Shown here: positions 8,802-17,892 of the stretch, in pieces
Numbering within the stretch: the stretch's first letter is position 1
Layout of the letters: each line of letters starts with the position of its first letter
Notes under the pieces: generated by a model
Databases searched by the model: none
Told to the model about the DNA's origin: nothing
The model's input: the letters and a program-made list of their open reading frames with translations, nothing else
Position numbers and translations under genes: made by a program
Assembly: GCF_024580525.1 (NCBI RefSeq)
Contig: NZ_JANIKQ010000020.1
Location: 1-33,656 of the forward strand
Direction: 5' to 3'
Source: Neisseria dentiae
GTDB taxonomy: Bacteria; Pseudomonadota; Gammaproteobacteria; Burkholderiales; Neisseriaceae
DNA: 33,656 nt

Positions 8802-9722
8802 CTAATAGCGTATTTTCGGGTCGATAACCGCATAAAGAATATCCACCACGGCGTTGAACACGATGGTTAACACGCCCACCAGAATCGTGAGGCTCAACAC
8901 CATGCCGTAATCGCGGTTGAGCGCGCCGTTTACAAACAGCTGGCCGATGCCGGGCAGGCCGAAGATGGTTTCGATCACAATCGCGCCGGTGATGATGCCC
9001 ACGAAAGCGGGGCCGAGATAGGAAATCACCGGCAACAGCGCGGGGCGCAGGGCGTGCCGCCACACGATGTAGCGGGTGGAAAGCCCTTTGGCGCGGGCGG
9101 TGCGGATAAACGGGCTGTTCATCACCTCGATCATCGAGCCGCGCGTAATCCTTGCGATGCTGGAAACATAAGCCATGGCAAGTGCCGCCACCGGCAGGAT
9201 CATATTGGCGGCCGCGCCGTTGTTCCAGCCGCCGGCGGGCAGCCATTTGAGCCAGATGGCGAAAACCAGCACTAGCAGCGGGGCTTTCACGAAGCTCGGC
9301 ACCACCACGCCGGTCATAGCGGCGCCCATAGTGAGATAGTCGAGCCAGGTGTTTTGCTTCAGCGCCGCCAGCACGCCCAGCATGATGCCGAGCAGCAGCG
9401 CCACGGCGAAGGCATACAGGCCGATTTCGAGCGACACGGGAAACGCCTGCGCGAGCAGTTCGTTAACCGTGTAGTCTTTGTATTTGAACGAAGGGCCGAA
9501 GTCGCCCTGCGCCAGTTGTTTGAGATAGTTGAGATATTGCAGCCAGATCGGGTCGTTGAGATGGTATTTGGCTTCGATATTGGCCAATACCGCAGGCGGC
9601 AGGTTGCGCTCGCCGGTAAACGGGCTGCCCGGTGCGAGCCGCATCATGAAAAACGATACGGTAATCAGCACAAACAGCGTGGGTATGGCTTCGAGCACGC
9701 GGCGGAAAATAAATTTGAGCAT
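8802..9722 (-). CDS. oppB: Oligopeptide ABC transporter permease OppB
   Basis: The other channel subunit, 306 residues, normal length. The N-terminus MLKFIFRRVLEAIPTLFVLITVSFFMMRLAPG is the standard OppB/DppB opening: one membrane segment, then a periplasmic loop. Six hydrophobic segments are visible. The EAA loop is RTARAKGLSTRYIVWRHALRP, about residues 201-221. The C-terminus VDILYAVIDPKIRY is typical. AAAAGG lies about 8 bases before the start. It follows oppA by 175 bases that contain an inverted DUS pair. Confidence 0.95.
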   Translation of the reverse strand: MLKFIFRRVLEAIPTLFVLITVSFFMMRLAPGSPFTGERNLPPAVLANIEAKYHLNDPIWLQYLNYLKQLAQGDFGPSFKYKDYTVNELLAQAFPVSLEIGLYAFAVALLLGIMLGVLAALKQNTWLDYLTMGAAMTGVVVPSFVKAPLLVLVFAIWLKWLPAGGWNNGAAANMILPVAALAMAYVSSIARITRGSMIEVMNSPFIRTARAKGLSTRYIVWRHALRPALLPVISYLGPAFVGIITGAIVIETIFGLPGIGQLFVNGALNRDYGMVLSLTILVGVLTIVFNAVVDILYAVIDPKIRY

Positions 9723-9762
9723 GGTAGCCTTTTTGGCGGGTGTTGTGTTTTGCGGATGGCGG

Positions 9763-9824
9763 TTTCAGACGGCCTTTAAGGTATTTTTGCAAGGTTGCAG
9801 CCTGTTGTTTTAGGCCGTCTGAAA
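9763..9824. repeat. Inverted DUS pair, outward type, in the oppA-oppB gap
   Basis: A reverse DUS at 9763-9775 and a forward DUS at 9812-9824 are separated by a 36-base loop that holds TATTTTTGCAAGGTTGCAGCC, again similar to the MITE right end. No T-run follows on the minus strand. A hairpin after oppA may stabilise its message relative to the permease genes, as in other binding-protein operons; this is an inference. Confidence 0.7.
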
Positions 9825-9887
9825 TGCAGGCCGCGCGCTTGTTCGGGTGTTGCGGCAAAAGATGGCAACGCCGTTTTTATTGTGTTT

Positions 9888-9899
9888 TTCAGACGGCCT
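9888..9899 (-). repeat. DUS overlapping the oppA stop codon
   Basis: One minus-strand AGGCCGTCTGAA begins inside the oppA stop: TAG is read from the complement of 9898-9900 and its AG are the first two DUS bases. Confidence 0.85.
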
Positions 9900-11565
9900 A
9901 ATGCTTGAGGATTTTCCAGTTTTTAATCTGCCAGTTGTCCATCGGGTCTTTCACCGAATAGCCGGCCACATAAGGTTTGACCAAACGGGCGTTAACGTAG
10001 TGAAACACAAACACGGTGGCGGCGTCTTTATCCATCGCGGCTTCGGCCTGTTTATAGAGATTGGCGCGCGCTTCGGGCGATACGCCGGCGGCCAGCGTCT
10101 GCTTCATCAGGCCGTCGAACTCGGCGCTCTTGTATTTGCCGTAGTTGCTGCTGTTGTCGGATTTGAACGTGTTTAAGAAAGTGGAGGCTTCGTTGTAGTC
10201 GGCGCACCAGCCGCCGCGCGCCATCTGTTGGCGCTGGTTGCGGCGCGTGTCGAGATAGGTTTTCCATTCTTGGTTGACCAGGTTCACATTCACGAAACCC
10301 AGCGCTTCTTTCCACAAGGCCGCAGCGGCCACGGCGTTTTTCTTGTGGTTTTCGTTGGTGTTGTAGAGCAGCTCGAACGTGAGCGGTTTGGCGGTGCTGT
10401 AACCCGCTTCGGCCAGCAGTTTTTTCGCTTCTTCGATGCGTTTGGCTTTATCCCACGCTTTCCATTCGGGCGTAAACTGCTCCATGCCCTGCGTGGCAGG
10501 CGGCGTGAACTGATAGGCCACGGTTTCGCCCCGGCCGACCACTTTGTCTACCAGCGTATCGCGGTCGAGCGAAAGTTGCAGGGCCTTGCGCACTTTGGGG
10601 TTGTCGAACGGCGGTTTGGTGTGGTTGAACTCGTAATAATAGGAGCAAAGATAGGGCGCCACTTTCATCTGTTCCCCCATTTCCTGTTGCAGCGTTTTGA
10701 ACTGCTCGGTGGGGATATCGTTGTAGGTTACGTCGATTTCGCCCGCTTTGAAGCGGCTGATGTCGGTGGGCGGCGAGGGAATCGGCAGCAGCACGGCACG
10801 GTTGATGGTGGTGTTGGCATCGTCGTAATAGGCGCTGTTGCGTTCGAGCGTGATTTGGCTGTTTACATCCCAGGCGGCCAGCTTGTAGGGGCCGTTAACC
10901 ACGATATTGGCGGGCGATGTCCATTTTTCGCCGAACTTTTCCACAGTGGCGGGGTGAACGGGTTTAACCGAAGTGTGAATCAGCACGTCGGGCAGATAAG
11001 GCACGGGTTCGGTGAGGGTGATTTCCAGCGTTTTCGGGTCGACGGCCTTAACGCCCAGCGTTTCGGGCTTGGCTTTGCCTTCGAGAATTTCGGCGGCGTT
11101 GGCCACTTTCACGTCGGCCAGATAGCTGGCATAGGGCGAGGCGGTGGCCGGATCGGTTACGCGGCGCATACTGTAAACGAAATCTTCGGCGGTAACGGGG
11201 TCGCCGTTGCTCCATTTGGCATCGCGCAGTTTGAAGGTCCAAACTTTATTGTCGGCGCTTTCCCACGATTCGGCTATACCCGGCGCGGTGTTGCCGTCGT
11301 TGTCGGTGGTGGTCAGCCCCACAAACATCTGGCGCAGGGCGTTGGATTCTGGCACGCCCGATACTTTGTGCGGGTCGAGCGATTCCGGCTCGGCGCCGTT
11401 GTTGATAACGATTTCCTGTTTGTCGGCCAACTCGGAAGATTGGGTTTCAGACGGCTTGCCGGCAGAAGAACCCGATCCGTTTCCGCCGCCGCAGGCCGCC
11501 AGGCCGAATGCAGCCGATAAGGCCAATAATAGGGGAAGGGTTTTGCGGGCGGGATAGGGCTGCAT
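9898..11565 (-). CDS. oppA: Oligopeptide-binding lipoprotein OppA
   Basis: Periplasmic substrate receptor of the importer, 555 residues, SBP_bac_5 family. The signal peptide ends in lipobox LAAC (Cys25), followed by a Gly/Ser linker, so it is predicted to be lipid-anchored rather than free as in E. coli. Family landmarks include EPESLDPHKVSG near the mature N-terminus, PGIAESWE, TAEDFVYSMRRVTDP, NGPYKLAAW, VRKALQLSLDRDTLV and the late ARGGWCADYNEASTFL. The start has AGGAGA 8 bases upstream. It is the first gene of the unit, and the downstream permease genes follow after a long hairpin. Peptide length preference cannot be read from the sequence. Confidence 0.95.
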   Translation of the reverse strand: MQPYPARKTLPLLLALSAAFGLAACGGGNGSGSSAGKPSETQSSELADKQEIVINNGAEPESLDPHKVSGVPESNALRQMFVGLTTTDNDGNTAPGIAESWESADNKVWTFKLRDAKWSNGDPVTAEDFVYSMRRVTDPATASPYASYLADVKVANAAEILEGKAKPETLGVKAVDPKTLEITLTEPVPYLPDVLIHTSVKPVHPATVEKFGEKWTSPANIVVNGPYKLAAWDVNSQITLERNSAYYDDANTTINRAVLLPIPSPPTDISRFKAGEIDVTYNDIPTEQFKTLQQEMGEQMKVAPYLCSYYYEFNHTKPPFDNPKVRKALQLSLDRDTLVDKVVGRGETVAYQFTPPATQGMEQFTPEWKAWDKAKRIEEAKKLLAEAGYSTAKPLTFELLYNTNENHKKNAVAAAALWKEALGFVNVNLVNQEWKTYLDTRRNQRQQMARGGWCADYNEASTFLNTFKSDNSSNYGKYKSAEFDGLMKQTLAAGVSPEARANLYKQAEAAMDKDAATVFVFHYVNARLVKPYVAGYSVKDPMDNWQIKNWKILKH

Positions 11566-11616
11566 GATGTTTCTCCTGTTGGCGGCAAAGCCGCGTGGTT
11601 AGACGGTTTCGGCACT

Positions 11617-11646
11617 ATTCTTTGCAATAATGCGAATAAGTGTCAA
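11617..11646 (-). promoter_or_regulatory. Probable sigma-70 promoter of the opp operon
   Basis: On the minus strand a perfect -35 TTGACA (complement of 11641-11646) is followed after 18 bases by AAGAAT (complement of 11617-11622), 4 of 6 matches to the -10 consensus. The position, about 50 bases before the oppA start, is sensible. Confidence 0.5.
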
Positions 11647-11657
11647 GCTGTTTTTAC

Positions 11658-11685
11658 AATGCCGGATTGTAAACAATCCGGCATT
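11658..11685. repeat. Inverted repeat between glnE and oppA
   Basis: Eleven-base arms (AATGCCGGATT and its complement) surround a 6-base loop. A T-run follows only on the plus strand, which is antisense to both neighbours. It may end glnE transcripts weakly or mark the upstream edge of the oppA promoter region. Confidence 0.55.
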
Positions 11686-11686
11686 T

Positions 11687-11698
11687 TTCAGACGGCCT
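11687..11698 (-). repeat. DUS supplying the glnE stop codon
   Basis: Minus-strand AGGCCGTCTGAA is read in frame as the last codons of glnE (Glu-Ala-Val) and its TGA is the stop. Confidence 0.85.
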
Positions 11699-14384
11699 CG
11701 GAACGCGCATCTTCGCCGAACACCTGCCGCCACAGGCTGCGTACGCTTTGGTAGTGGTTGAGCAGCTCGGGGGTGAGGTGGACTTTGTCGGCGTCGCGCA
11801 GTTTGGTGTTATGCTGCTGCTGGCGGTAGAAGCGGTAGGCGGTACGGCTTTGCTCTGCCAGGGTTTTATCGATCAGACCGCAGTCGGCGGAGATGTTCAG
11901 CAGGGCGATGTTGCCGTAGTTGTCGAGCAGTTCGGGGTGTTGGTGCGAATGCGCCAGAATCAGATACTGCACGATGAATTCCACATCGACCACGCCGCCG
12001 CGGGCGTATTTGACGTCGCTGTCGGCAGGCGGGTGGGTGGGGAACATTTTTTCGCGCATGGCGATAATTTCGCGGGCGAGTTCGATGGTGTCGCGCGGTT
12101 GGGTGAGCACTTGTTGGCGCACGCGGTCGAAAAAGGCGCCGATTGCGCTGCTGCCGCAGATGAAGCGGGCGCGGGTGAGGGATTGGTGTTCCCATGTCCA
12201 CGCGCTTTCGTGCTGGTATTTTTCAAAGGCGGCGGTGCTGTGGGCGAGAAAGCCGGCGTCGCCGTTGGGGCGCAGGCGCAAATCGACATCATAAAGCGTG
12301 CCGGCGCCGGTGGCGGCGGAAAGCCAGTTGGTGAGGCGGCGCACGAAACGGCCGTAGATGTCGGGCGCGTCGGGGTGCGGGTCGTCGTAGAGATAGACTA
12401 AATCGAGGTCGGAGGAATAGCCCAGCTCTTTGCCGCCGAGTTTGCCGTAGCCGATAACGGCGATGTTGGGGGTGGCGGTGTGGGTTTTGGGGGTGTCGGC
12501 CCACACGGCGGGCAGGGCGGCGGCGAGTATGGTGTCGGCCAGGGCGGAAAGTTGGTCGGATAAGGCTTCAACCGTCCACAATCCGGCCAAATCCTGCACG
12601 GCGAGGCGGAATACTTGGGTGTGCTGGAAGTGGCGCAGAATGTCCATCTGCGCTTCGGTGTCGCCTTCGGCGTTGGCGAGGCCGTCTGAAAGTTCGGCGG
12701 CGAGTGCGGGCCAGTTGTGTTCGGTTTCCATTAACTGCGCGCTCAAGAGTTCGTCGAGCAGTATCGGGTATTTGCAAAGGTAGGCGGCCACCCACGAGCT
12801 TTGGCTCATGATGCCGGCCAGTTGCCGCAAAGCCTGCGGGTGTTCGTTGAGAAAGGCCAGATAGGCCGAACGGCGGCTGACGGTTTCGAGAAAGTCGAGC
12901 AGCCGCAGCAGGGTGGCGGTGGGGTTGGTTTGGGCGGCAGCGGCTTCCGCCAAGGGCGGCATCACGGCGTCGAAACGCGGTTGGGCGTGGGCCGAAAGGT
13001 GGCGGTATTTGTGGCTGTGGCGCAGTTGCGCGAGCCGTTCGGCCACGGTATCGGCCTCAAAGCCGTGTTCGGCCAGGCAGCTGCGCAGGGTTTCTTCGTC
13101 GCCGTTTTCCTGCCACACCCATTGCCAGCTTTCGGCTTTTTGCTGCGGGGTTTCTTCCGGCTCGGCCAGGATTTCGTTGAAGATGGCGTTAACTTGGCTG
13201 CGGTGGCGGTTGAGGCCGTCTGAAAAGGCGGCGTAGTCGGCAAAACCCATGCTTTCGGCCAAAAGCTGCTGTTGCTCGGGGTTTTGCGGCAGGGTTTGGG
13301 TTTGCTGGTCGTCCCAATATTGCAGACGGTGTTCGACGTCGCGCAAAAAGCGGTAGGCGGCCAGAAGGGTGTCGGCGGTGTGGTGTTCGAGTATGCCGAG
13401 GCGGGCGAGTTCGTGCAGGGTTTCCTGCGTGCCTTTCAGTTGCAGGCTGCGGATGCGGCCGCCGCGTATCATTTGGAAAATCTGGGCGACGAATTCGACT
13501 TCGCGGATGCCGCCCGCGCCGAGCTTCACGTTGTCGGCCATGCCTTTGCGGCCCACTTCGCTGCGGATTTGGCGGTGCAGGGCGCGCATGGCTTCGTAGG
13601 CGTTGAAGTCGAGATATTTACGGAACACGAAAGGCCGTACCACCGAGGCGATGCCGTTAGGGTAGGGTGTAACCACGCGGCCTTTGCACCAGGCATAGCG
13701 CTCCCATTCGCGCCCCTGCTGGATTAAATATTGCTCCAGCGCGGTTTCGCTCAACACCAGCGCGCCGGAGTCGCCGTCGGGGCGCAGGCGCATATCGACG
13801 CGGAACACCTGGCCGTCGGCGGTGATATCGTTCAAAAGCGTAATCAGCTTCTGGCCGGTTTTGGTGAAAAATTCCTGATTGCCGCGCTCGCGTTTGCCGT
13901 CGGTATCGCCTGCTTCGGGGTAAACGAAAATCAGGTCGATGTCGGACGACACGTTCAATTCGTAACCGCCCGCCTTGCCCATCGCCACCACGCTCAGGTG
14001 CTGCTGCTCGTGTGTATAGCGGCCGATGGGCGTGCCGTACATATCCTGATAATAGGCATAGGCGAAATCGAGCGCGGTGTTGACGGCAAAATCGGCAAAC
14101 AGCGTGATGGTGCGGGTAACTTCGGCCAAATCGCTGATGCGGTTGATGTCGCGCACGATAATCTGCGCCATCACATAGCGGCGCAGCAGGCGCAATTGGC
14201 GCGCCAGCTCTTCTTCGTTTTCGTCGGCGCGGATTGTTTCCCAATCGGCAAAGGCTTGGAAATCGGCGGTATCGAGCACCTTATCCAGCATGGGGTGCAG
14301 GATTTCGGGCTTGAGGTTGCCGTTGTCGAGATGGCGTGCGAGATAGTGGGAATGGCGGCGGGCGTTGGCGATGATGGTTTGCAT
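11688..14384 (-). CDS. glnE: Bifunctional glutamine synthetase adenylyltransferase / adenylyl-removing enzyme GlnE
   Basis: Adds AMP to, and removes AMP from, the regulatory tyrosine of glutamine synthetase in response to PII status. It has 898 residues, slightly shorter than the E. coli enzyme. Two nucleotidyltransferase domains are visible. The N-terminal (adenylyl-removing) half has VSSDIDLIFVYPEAG near residue 155. The C-terminal (adenylylating) half has GYSSDLDLVYLYDDPH near residue 660. Each is followed by a helical GlnD-PII-uridylyltransferase-like region containing GGIREVEFVAQIFQ or GGVVDVEFIVQYLI. The start lacks a clear ribosome-binding site; no better ATG was found. Two DUS copies inside the gene are both read as SDGL. 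Its target, glnA, lies at 26365. Confidence 0.96.
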   Translation of the reverse strand: MQTIIANARRHSHYLARHLDNGNLKPEILHPMLDKVLDTADFQAFADWETIRADENEEELARQLRLLRRYVMAQIIVRDINRISDLAEVTRTITLFADFAVNTALDFAYAYYQDMYGTPIGRYTHEQQHLSVVAMGKAGGYELNVSSDIDLIFVYPEAGDTDGKRERGNQEFFTKTGQKLITLLNDITADGQVFRVDMRLRPDGDSGALVLSETALEQYLIQQGREWERYAWCKGRVVTPYPNGIASVVRPFVFRKYLDFNAYEAMRALHRQIRSEVGRKGMADNVKLGAGGIREVEFVAQIFQMIRGGRIRSLQLKGTQETLHELARLGILEHHTADTLLAAYRFLRDVEHRLQYWDDQQTQTLPQNPEQQQLLAESMGFADYAAFSDGLNRHRSQVNAIFNEILAEPEETPQQKAESWQWVWQENGDEETLRSCLAEHGFEADTVAERLAQLRHSHKYRHLSAHAQPRFDAVMPPLAEAAAAQTNPTATLLRLLDFLETVSRRSAYLAFLNEHPQALRQLAGIMSQSSWVAAYLCKYPILLDELLSAQLMETEHNWPALAAELSDGLANAEGDTEAQMDILRHFQHTQVFRLAVQDLAGLWTVEALSDQLSALADTILAAALPAVWADTPKTHTATPNIAVIGYGKLGGKELGYSSDLDLVYLYDDPHPDAPDIYGRFVRRLTNWLSAATGAGTLYDVDLRLRPNGDAGFLAHSTAAFEKYQHESAWTWEHQSLTRARFICGSSAIGAFFDRVRQQVLTQPRDTIELAREIIAMREKMFPTHPPADSDVKYARGGVVDVEFIVQYLILAHSHQHPELLDNYGNIALLNISADCGLIDKTLAEQSRTAYRFYRQQQHNTKLRDADKVHLTPELLNHYQSVRSLWRQVFGEDARSEAV

Positions 14385-14421
14385 GGCGGATCGGTTTGTG
14401 TGGGGTTGGGAGTCGGCAGGT

Positions 14422-14460
14422 TACAGGCCGTCTGAAAGAAAGGGTTTCAGACGGCCTGTA
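14422..14460. terminator. Inverted DUS pair, inward type, between the hydrolase gene and glnE
   Basis: A forward DUS and its reverse complement with extra pairing (TACAGGCC/GGCCTGTA) form a strong stem just after the stop of the upstream minus-strand gene at 14465. There is no real T-run, so termination may be partial and glnE could still be read through. Confidence 0.55.
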
Positions 14461-14464
14461 ACTT

Positions 14465-15007
14465 TTATTGAATCAGTTTGGACACGGTTTTAAACGCCGG
14501 ATGTTTGGCGTCGCCCAACAATTGGAACAGCACGCTTTCCATGTTCGACACCACCGCACCGGCCGCGCACATCTGTTCCAGCGCATTGGCTTTATTGGCA
14601 GGCGCGCGCGAAGCGGTGCACTCGAACGGCACATACACGCCCAACCCCACCGCGCGCAAATCAAGCACGGTTTGCAGCATACATACATGCGCTTCGGCAC
14701 CGATCAGTATCACGTTTTCGATATTGCGGCTCTGCAAAAACTGCTGCACTTCGGGTATCAGCGCGGAAAAACGCGTTTTTTCAAACACGGGCGCACCGCC
14801 CAGCAAGCCGCCGACAGCGGCAACCGTGTGTCCCAAGCCTTTCGGATACTGCTCGGTGGCCGCAACCGGCACATCTAAAGCCTGCAAGCCTTGCAGCAGC
14901 GTGCGGCTGTTTGCCACCATCTCTTCGGCCTGATGGAGCGCGGGGTTGAGGCGCTCCTGAATATCAACCACGATGCAGGCGGTGTTGTCGGGGCGGGGGG
15001 AAGTCAT
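14465..15007 (-). CDS. Isochorismatase-fold cysteine hydrolase
   Basis: A 180-residue single-domain hydrolase of the isochorismatase superfamily. The catalytic triad is visible: D15 in CIVVDIQERL, K77 in VFEKTRFS and C109 in GAEAHVCMLQT, with the cis-peptide motif just before the cysteine. These features fit the small YcaC/nicotinamidase-like group. No aryl-carrier domain or siderophore gene is nearby, so a role in enterobactin-type synthesis is unlikely. The substrate is unknown. AGGAGA lies about 7 bases before the start. The gene is alone between the divergent pga operon and glnE. Confidence 0.85.
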   Translation of the reverse strand: MTSPRPDNTACIVVDIQERLNPALHQAEEMVANSRTLLQGLQALDVPVAATEQYPKGLGHTVAAVGGLLGGAPVFEKTRFSALIPEVQQFLQSRNIENVILIGAEAHVCMLQTVLDLRAVGLGVYVPFECTASRAPANKANALEQMCAAGAVVSNMESVLFQLLGDAKHPAFKTVSKLIQ

Positions 15008-15385
15008 CGTATTCTCCTGTTTTTCATTATCGGGTTTTCAGACGGCCTATTATTTACCCGAACGGCGGCAGGGGCAAGGGTGAAGATGATTTAATAAAGC
15101 GGGATAATTCTTCTTGCATTCATATTAAATAGAGTTATTACCCGAAAAGTAACAGTTTTATGGGTTTGAATAAGGCCGCCCATAGCCCGATTTGACCGCT
15201 AGGCGTGCGCTTAAGCCATCTTTATAGAAGTTGATATAAGCTGCGTCAAAATTTTAAATCGGGTTGATTGTTACGCCCAAATAAATTCCCCTACATTACT
15301 AAAACGCTCTGTTACTTCTTCTGTTACTTCTTGTTTGAAACAACTGCATCACGCTTCCGGTGCAGAAACCGTCCCGAATCGAATC
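15008..15385. other. Divergent intergenic region: hydrolase gene / pgaA leader
   Basis: This 378-base gap holds one reverse DUS (about 15036-15047), AT-rich sequence and the probable pgaA promoter. Just upstream of pgaA is a perfect tandem repeat, CTGTTACTTCTT twice, at 15309-15332. No small gene was recognised. Confidence 0.5.
15231..15259 (+). promoter_or_regulatory. Possible sigma-70 promoter of pgaABCD
   Basis: TTGATA (15231-15236), a 17-base spacer and TTAAAT (15254-15259) match the consensus at 5 and 4 positions. It would give a leader of about 120 bases that contains the tandem 12-mers. In E. coli the pga leader is a target of CsrA; no clear run of GGA motifs is seen here. Confidence 0.4.
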
Positions 15386-17791
15386 ATGAGCAGAATCCAC
15401 AAACTTTCCGTATGCACGGCTGCCGTTTTTGCGTCCATGCCGTTTGCCGCCGCCCAAGACATACAGGCCGAACGCGAGCGCTGGGCGCTTCACGCCCGCG
15501 GCGGCGAGGCGCAGCTTACCGAATCGGTGGCGCAGCTGGGCAATCTGTATGCGCAAAGCGGCGATGCCAAAGTGCGCGCCGATTTGATTGCGCTGCTGGT
15601 GCGCCAGGGCAAACCGGAAGAAGCATTGGCCGTGTGTGCCGGCTGCGCGCCCGAAAGCTATTCCGCCGACGAATTGGAAAACCTCGCCAAAGCCGCGCGC
15701 GACACCAAACAATATCCCCAAGCCGCCGCGCTCTACAGCCAATTGCAGCTTGCCGCACCGCAGCACCAAACCGGTTATCTGGGCAGCACGCTGGTGGCGG
15801 TGGACAGCGAAGACTACGCTGCCGCACAGCAGCAGATCGAAGCCTACCGCAAGCGTTTCGGCGAAGATAAAGGTATCCGCGAAGCCGAAGCCTATCTGAA
15901 ACAGCGCACGCAGCCGCTCACCGGCCGCCTGGCCGAGCAGCAGCGCCTGCATGAAGCCGACCCCGCCAACCGCGACCATGTTTTGCAGCTTTACCGCACC
16001 GCCGCCCAATTGCAGCTTTTTCCGCAGCAGGAGCGGCTGATGGCGCAATATCCCGACCAATTTAACGAGCAAGACCGTTTGTGGCTGCAAGCCGCCAAAT
16101 CCGCCGCGTTGCTGCGCGGCGCACGCCAAACTGCCAATCCGGCGCAAATCCGTGCGGCTTATGCCGGTTTGAGCGAAGTGGCGGATAAAGCGGAAGCGGG
16201 CAGCCCGCTGCACACGCAGGCGTTGCGCGACCGCTTGGCCGCCGCCGTGGCTGCGGGCAACGAAAAACAGGCGCTGCGCGACTACCGTGTGTTGGCCGCA
16301 CAGGGCGAACAGCCCGATTACGTGCAGGACGAATACGCCAAAGCCCTGCTGATGGCCGGCAGCCCGCACCGGGCGCGCAAAGTGCTGCACGGACGCATGA
16401 ACCGCCAGATGGCGGCGCAGGGCAAGCTCGATCCGGAGCTGGTGGAATTGTTGGTTGAAAGCGATACCGACCTGATGGAGTTCACACAAACTCAGGAGAA
16501 AATGAAGCATTGGAATCCGAAAAAATACACGCCCGACTTCACCCACACCGTTGAAGTGGAAAACCCGTATTACGACACCCAATATTTCTGGAACGCCCGC
16601 ATCGAAGCCTGGAACGGCAATGTGAAAGGCGCGCACAAACTGATGAAAAACTGGCTCGACGAACACCCTGCCGACCCGTGGGCGATGATTCTGGCGGGCG
16701 AGCTGTCGCAGATGGACAGCCATGAAGACCGCGCCTTGGCACGATTCGACGGTGCGCGCGAATATTTGGGCGAGCCTAACCAGAAATGGGTGGACGGCAA
16801 AGCCGCCGCCGCCCATTTGGCGGCAGGCAACTGGCGGGCGGTAGATGATTTATCCAAAGGGTTGGGCCGCGACGACATCAGCCACAGGGGATTCTGGCAA
16901 ATTTACGACGAAGAGCGCGCCGCGCGCTTGGAAATCGGCGGCACGGTGATGAAAGCCACGTCGCCCGAAGACGGCACCGAATGGGCGCAAACCGCGAAAC
17001 TCTACAGCCCGCGCAGCAGCAGCGGCCACCGCGCCTATATTGTGCAGCAGCACAATTATGTGCCCAACCACGGCGAGCCGCTGCGCGCCGGCCGCGTGGG
17101 AGCGGGCGCCGAAATCAACCTTTATCCGGTGGTGGTGAATGCCGAAGCAGGGCACGGCACGCAGCTTAACGGCAAAGCCTACGGCACGCTGGGCGCCGAC
17201 TGGCGCGTGAACGACTTCGTGGGCTTTACCGCCCGCGCGGCCTTCAACAGCGCCAACACGCCTGTGAAAGCCCTGTGGCAAAACGTGTATGCCGATGAAT
17301 ATACCCTGGGGGCGGAATACACCCACTCGGCCGCAACCCGTGCGGGCATAGGCGCGGGCGTGATGAAGTTCGACGACGGCAACACCCGCCAAACCGCCAA
17401 CGCCTGGCTTTCGCACGATATTTTCCAACACAACCGCTGGAAGCTGGGCGGTTCGCTGTGGGCGGACTACAGCCGCAACAAAGATATTCCGTCTGCCTTC
17501 TACTACAACCCCGAAAACAGCAAAACCGTGAGCGGCGAGCTGGCGCTTTCCTACACCCTGCCGTTGGACAACAACGTGAAGCTCGTTCAAACCGCAGGCG
17601 GCAGCGTAGGGCGCTACTGGCAGGCCGGCCACCAAGCCGAAAACACTTGGCAGATTAAATACAGGCACGACTGGAGCTTCGGCCGACGCGCCACGCTGGG
17701 TTACGAATTCGGCCGCCGCCAAGCCATGTATGACGGCGACCTCGAATATCAAAACTTCGGCGCGGCCAATTTGAGCGTGAAGTTTTACTGA
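15386..17791 (+). CDS. pgaA: Poly-beta-1,6-N-acetylglucosamine export porin PgaA
   Basis: Outer-membrane exporter of partly deacetylated PNAG, 801 residues, similar in size to E. coli PgaA. The signal peptide is MSRIHKLSVCTAAVFASMPFAAA followed by QD. The N-terminal two thirds is helical, TPR-like periplasmic repeats (for example residues near RQGKPEEALAVCAGCAP, and HRARKVLHGRMNR). NPYYDTQYFWNARIEAWNGN near residues 390-410 and the region after it are well conserved in PgaA. The last ~290 residues alternate polar and hydrophobic and end in aromatic SVKFY, as expected for a 16-strand barrel closing at the outer membrane. The start at 15386 is chosen for the signal peptide; an in-frame TTG at 15335 has no ribosome-binding site. 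It is the first gene of pgaABCD. Confidence 0.9.
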   Translation: MSRIHKLSVCTAAVFASMPFAAAQDIQAERERWALHARGGEAQLTESVAQLGNLYAQSGDAKVRADLIALLVRQGKPEEALAVCAGCAPESYSADELENLAKAARDTKQYPQAAALYSQLQLAAPQHQTGYLGSTLVAVDSEDYAAAQQQIEAYRKRFGEDKGIREAEAYLKQRTQPLTGRLAEQQRLHEADPANRDHVLQLYRTAAQLQLFPQQERLMAQYPDQFNEQDRLWLQAAKSAALLRGARQTANPAQIRAAYAGLSEVADKAEAGSPLHTQALRDRLAAAVAAGNEKQALRDYRVLAAQGEQPDYVQDEYAKALLMAGSPHRARKVLHGRMNRQMAAQGKLDPELVELLVESDTDLMEFTQTQEKMKHWNPKKYTPDFTHTVEVENPYYDTQYFWNARIEAWNGNVKGAHKLMKNWLDEHPADPWAMILAGELSQMDSHEDRALARFDGAREYLGEPNQKWVDGKAAAAHLAAGNWRAVDDLSKGLGRDDISHRGFWQIYDEERAARLEIGGTVMKATSPEDGTEWAQTAKLYSPRSSSGHRAYIVQQHNYVPNHGEPLRAGRVGAGAEINLYPVVVNAEAGHGTQLNGKAYGTLGADWRVNDFVGFTARAAFNSANTPVKALWQNVYADEYTLGAEYTHSAATRAGIGAGVMKFDDGNTRQTANAWLSHDIFQHNRWKLGGSLWADYSRNKDIPSAFYYNPENSKTVSGELALSYTLPLDNNVKLVQTAGGSVGRYWQAGHQAENTWQIKYRHDWSFGRRATLGYEFGRRQAMYDGDLEYQNFGAANLSVKFY

Positions 17792-17803
17792 TTGACAGAA
17801 TGG

Positions 17804-17846
17804 TTTTCAGACGGCCTCACGCTGCGGCGGAGAGGCCGTCTGAAAA
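17804..17846. repeat. Inverted DUS pair, outward type, in the pgaA-pgaB gap
   Basis: A reverse DUS at 17804-17817 and a forward DUS at 17833-17846 form a 14-bp stem with a 15-base loop. It is followed by CAGCAGAC, not a T-run, so it does not look like a terminator within this operon. Confidence 0.8.
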
Positions 17847-17892
17847 CAGCAGACACTTTAAAAATACAAGAATGAATGATAGGCAGAAAACC

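Noticed and set aside
11617..11646. Fur-box-like sequence over the opp promoter
   Set aside because: Only two weak hexamer matches to the NATWAT pattern; no convincing 19-base palindrome.
14465..15007. Siderophore-type isochorismatase
   Set aside because: No carrier domain and no siderophore synthesis genes nearby; only the general hydrolase fold is supported.
17800..17892. Longer PgaB N-terminus
   Set aside because: It would translate the inverted DUS pair and place the signal peptide internally.
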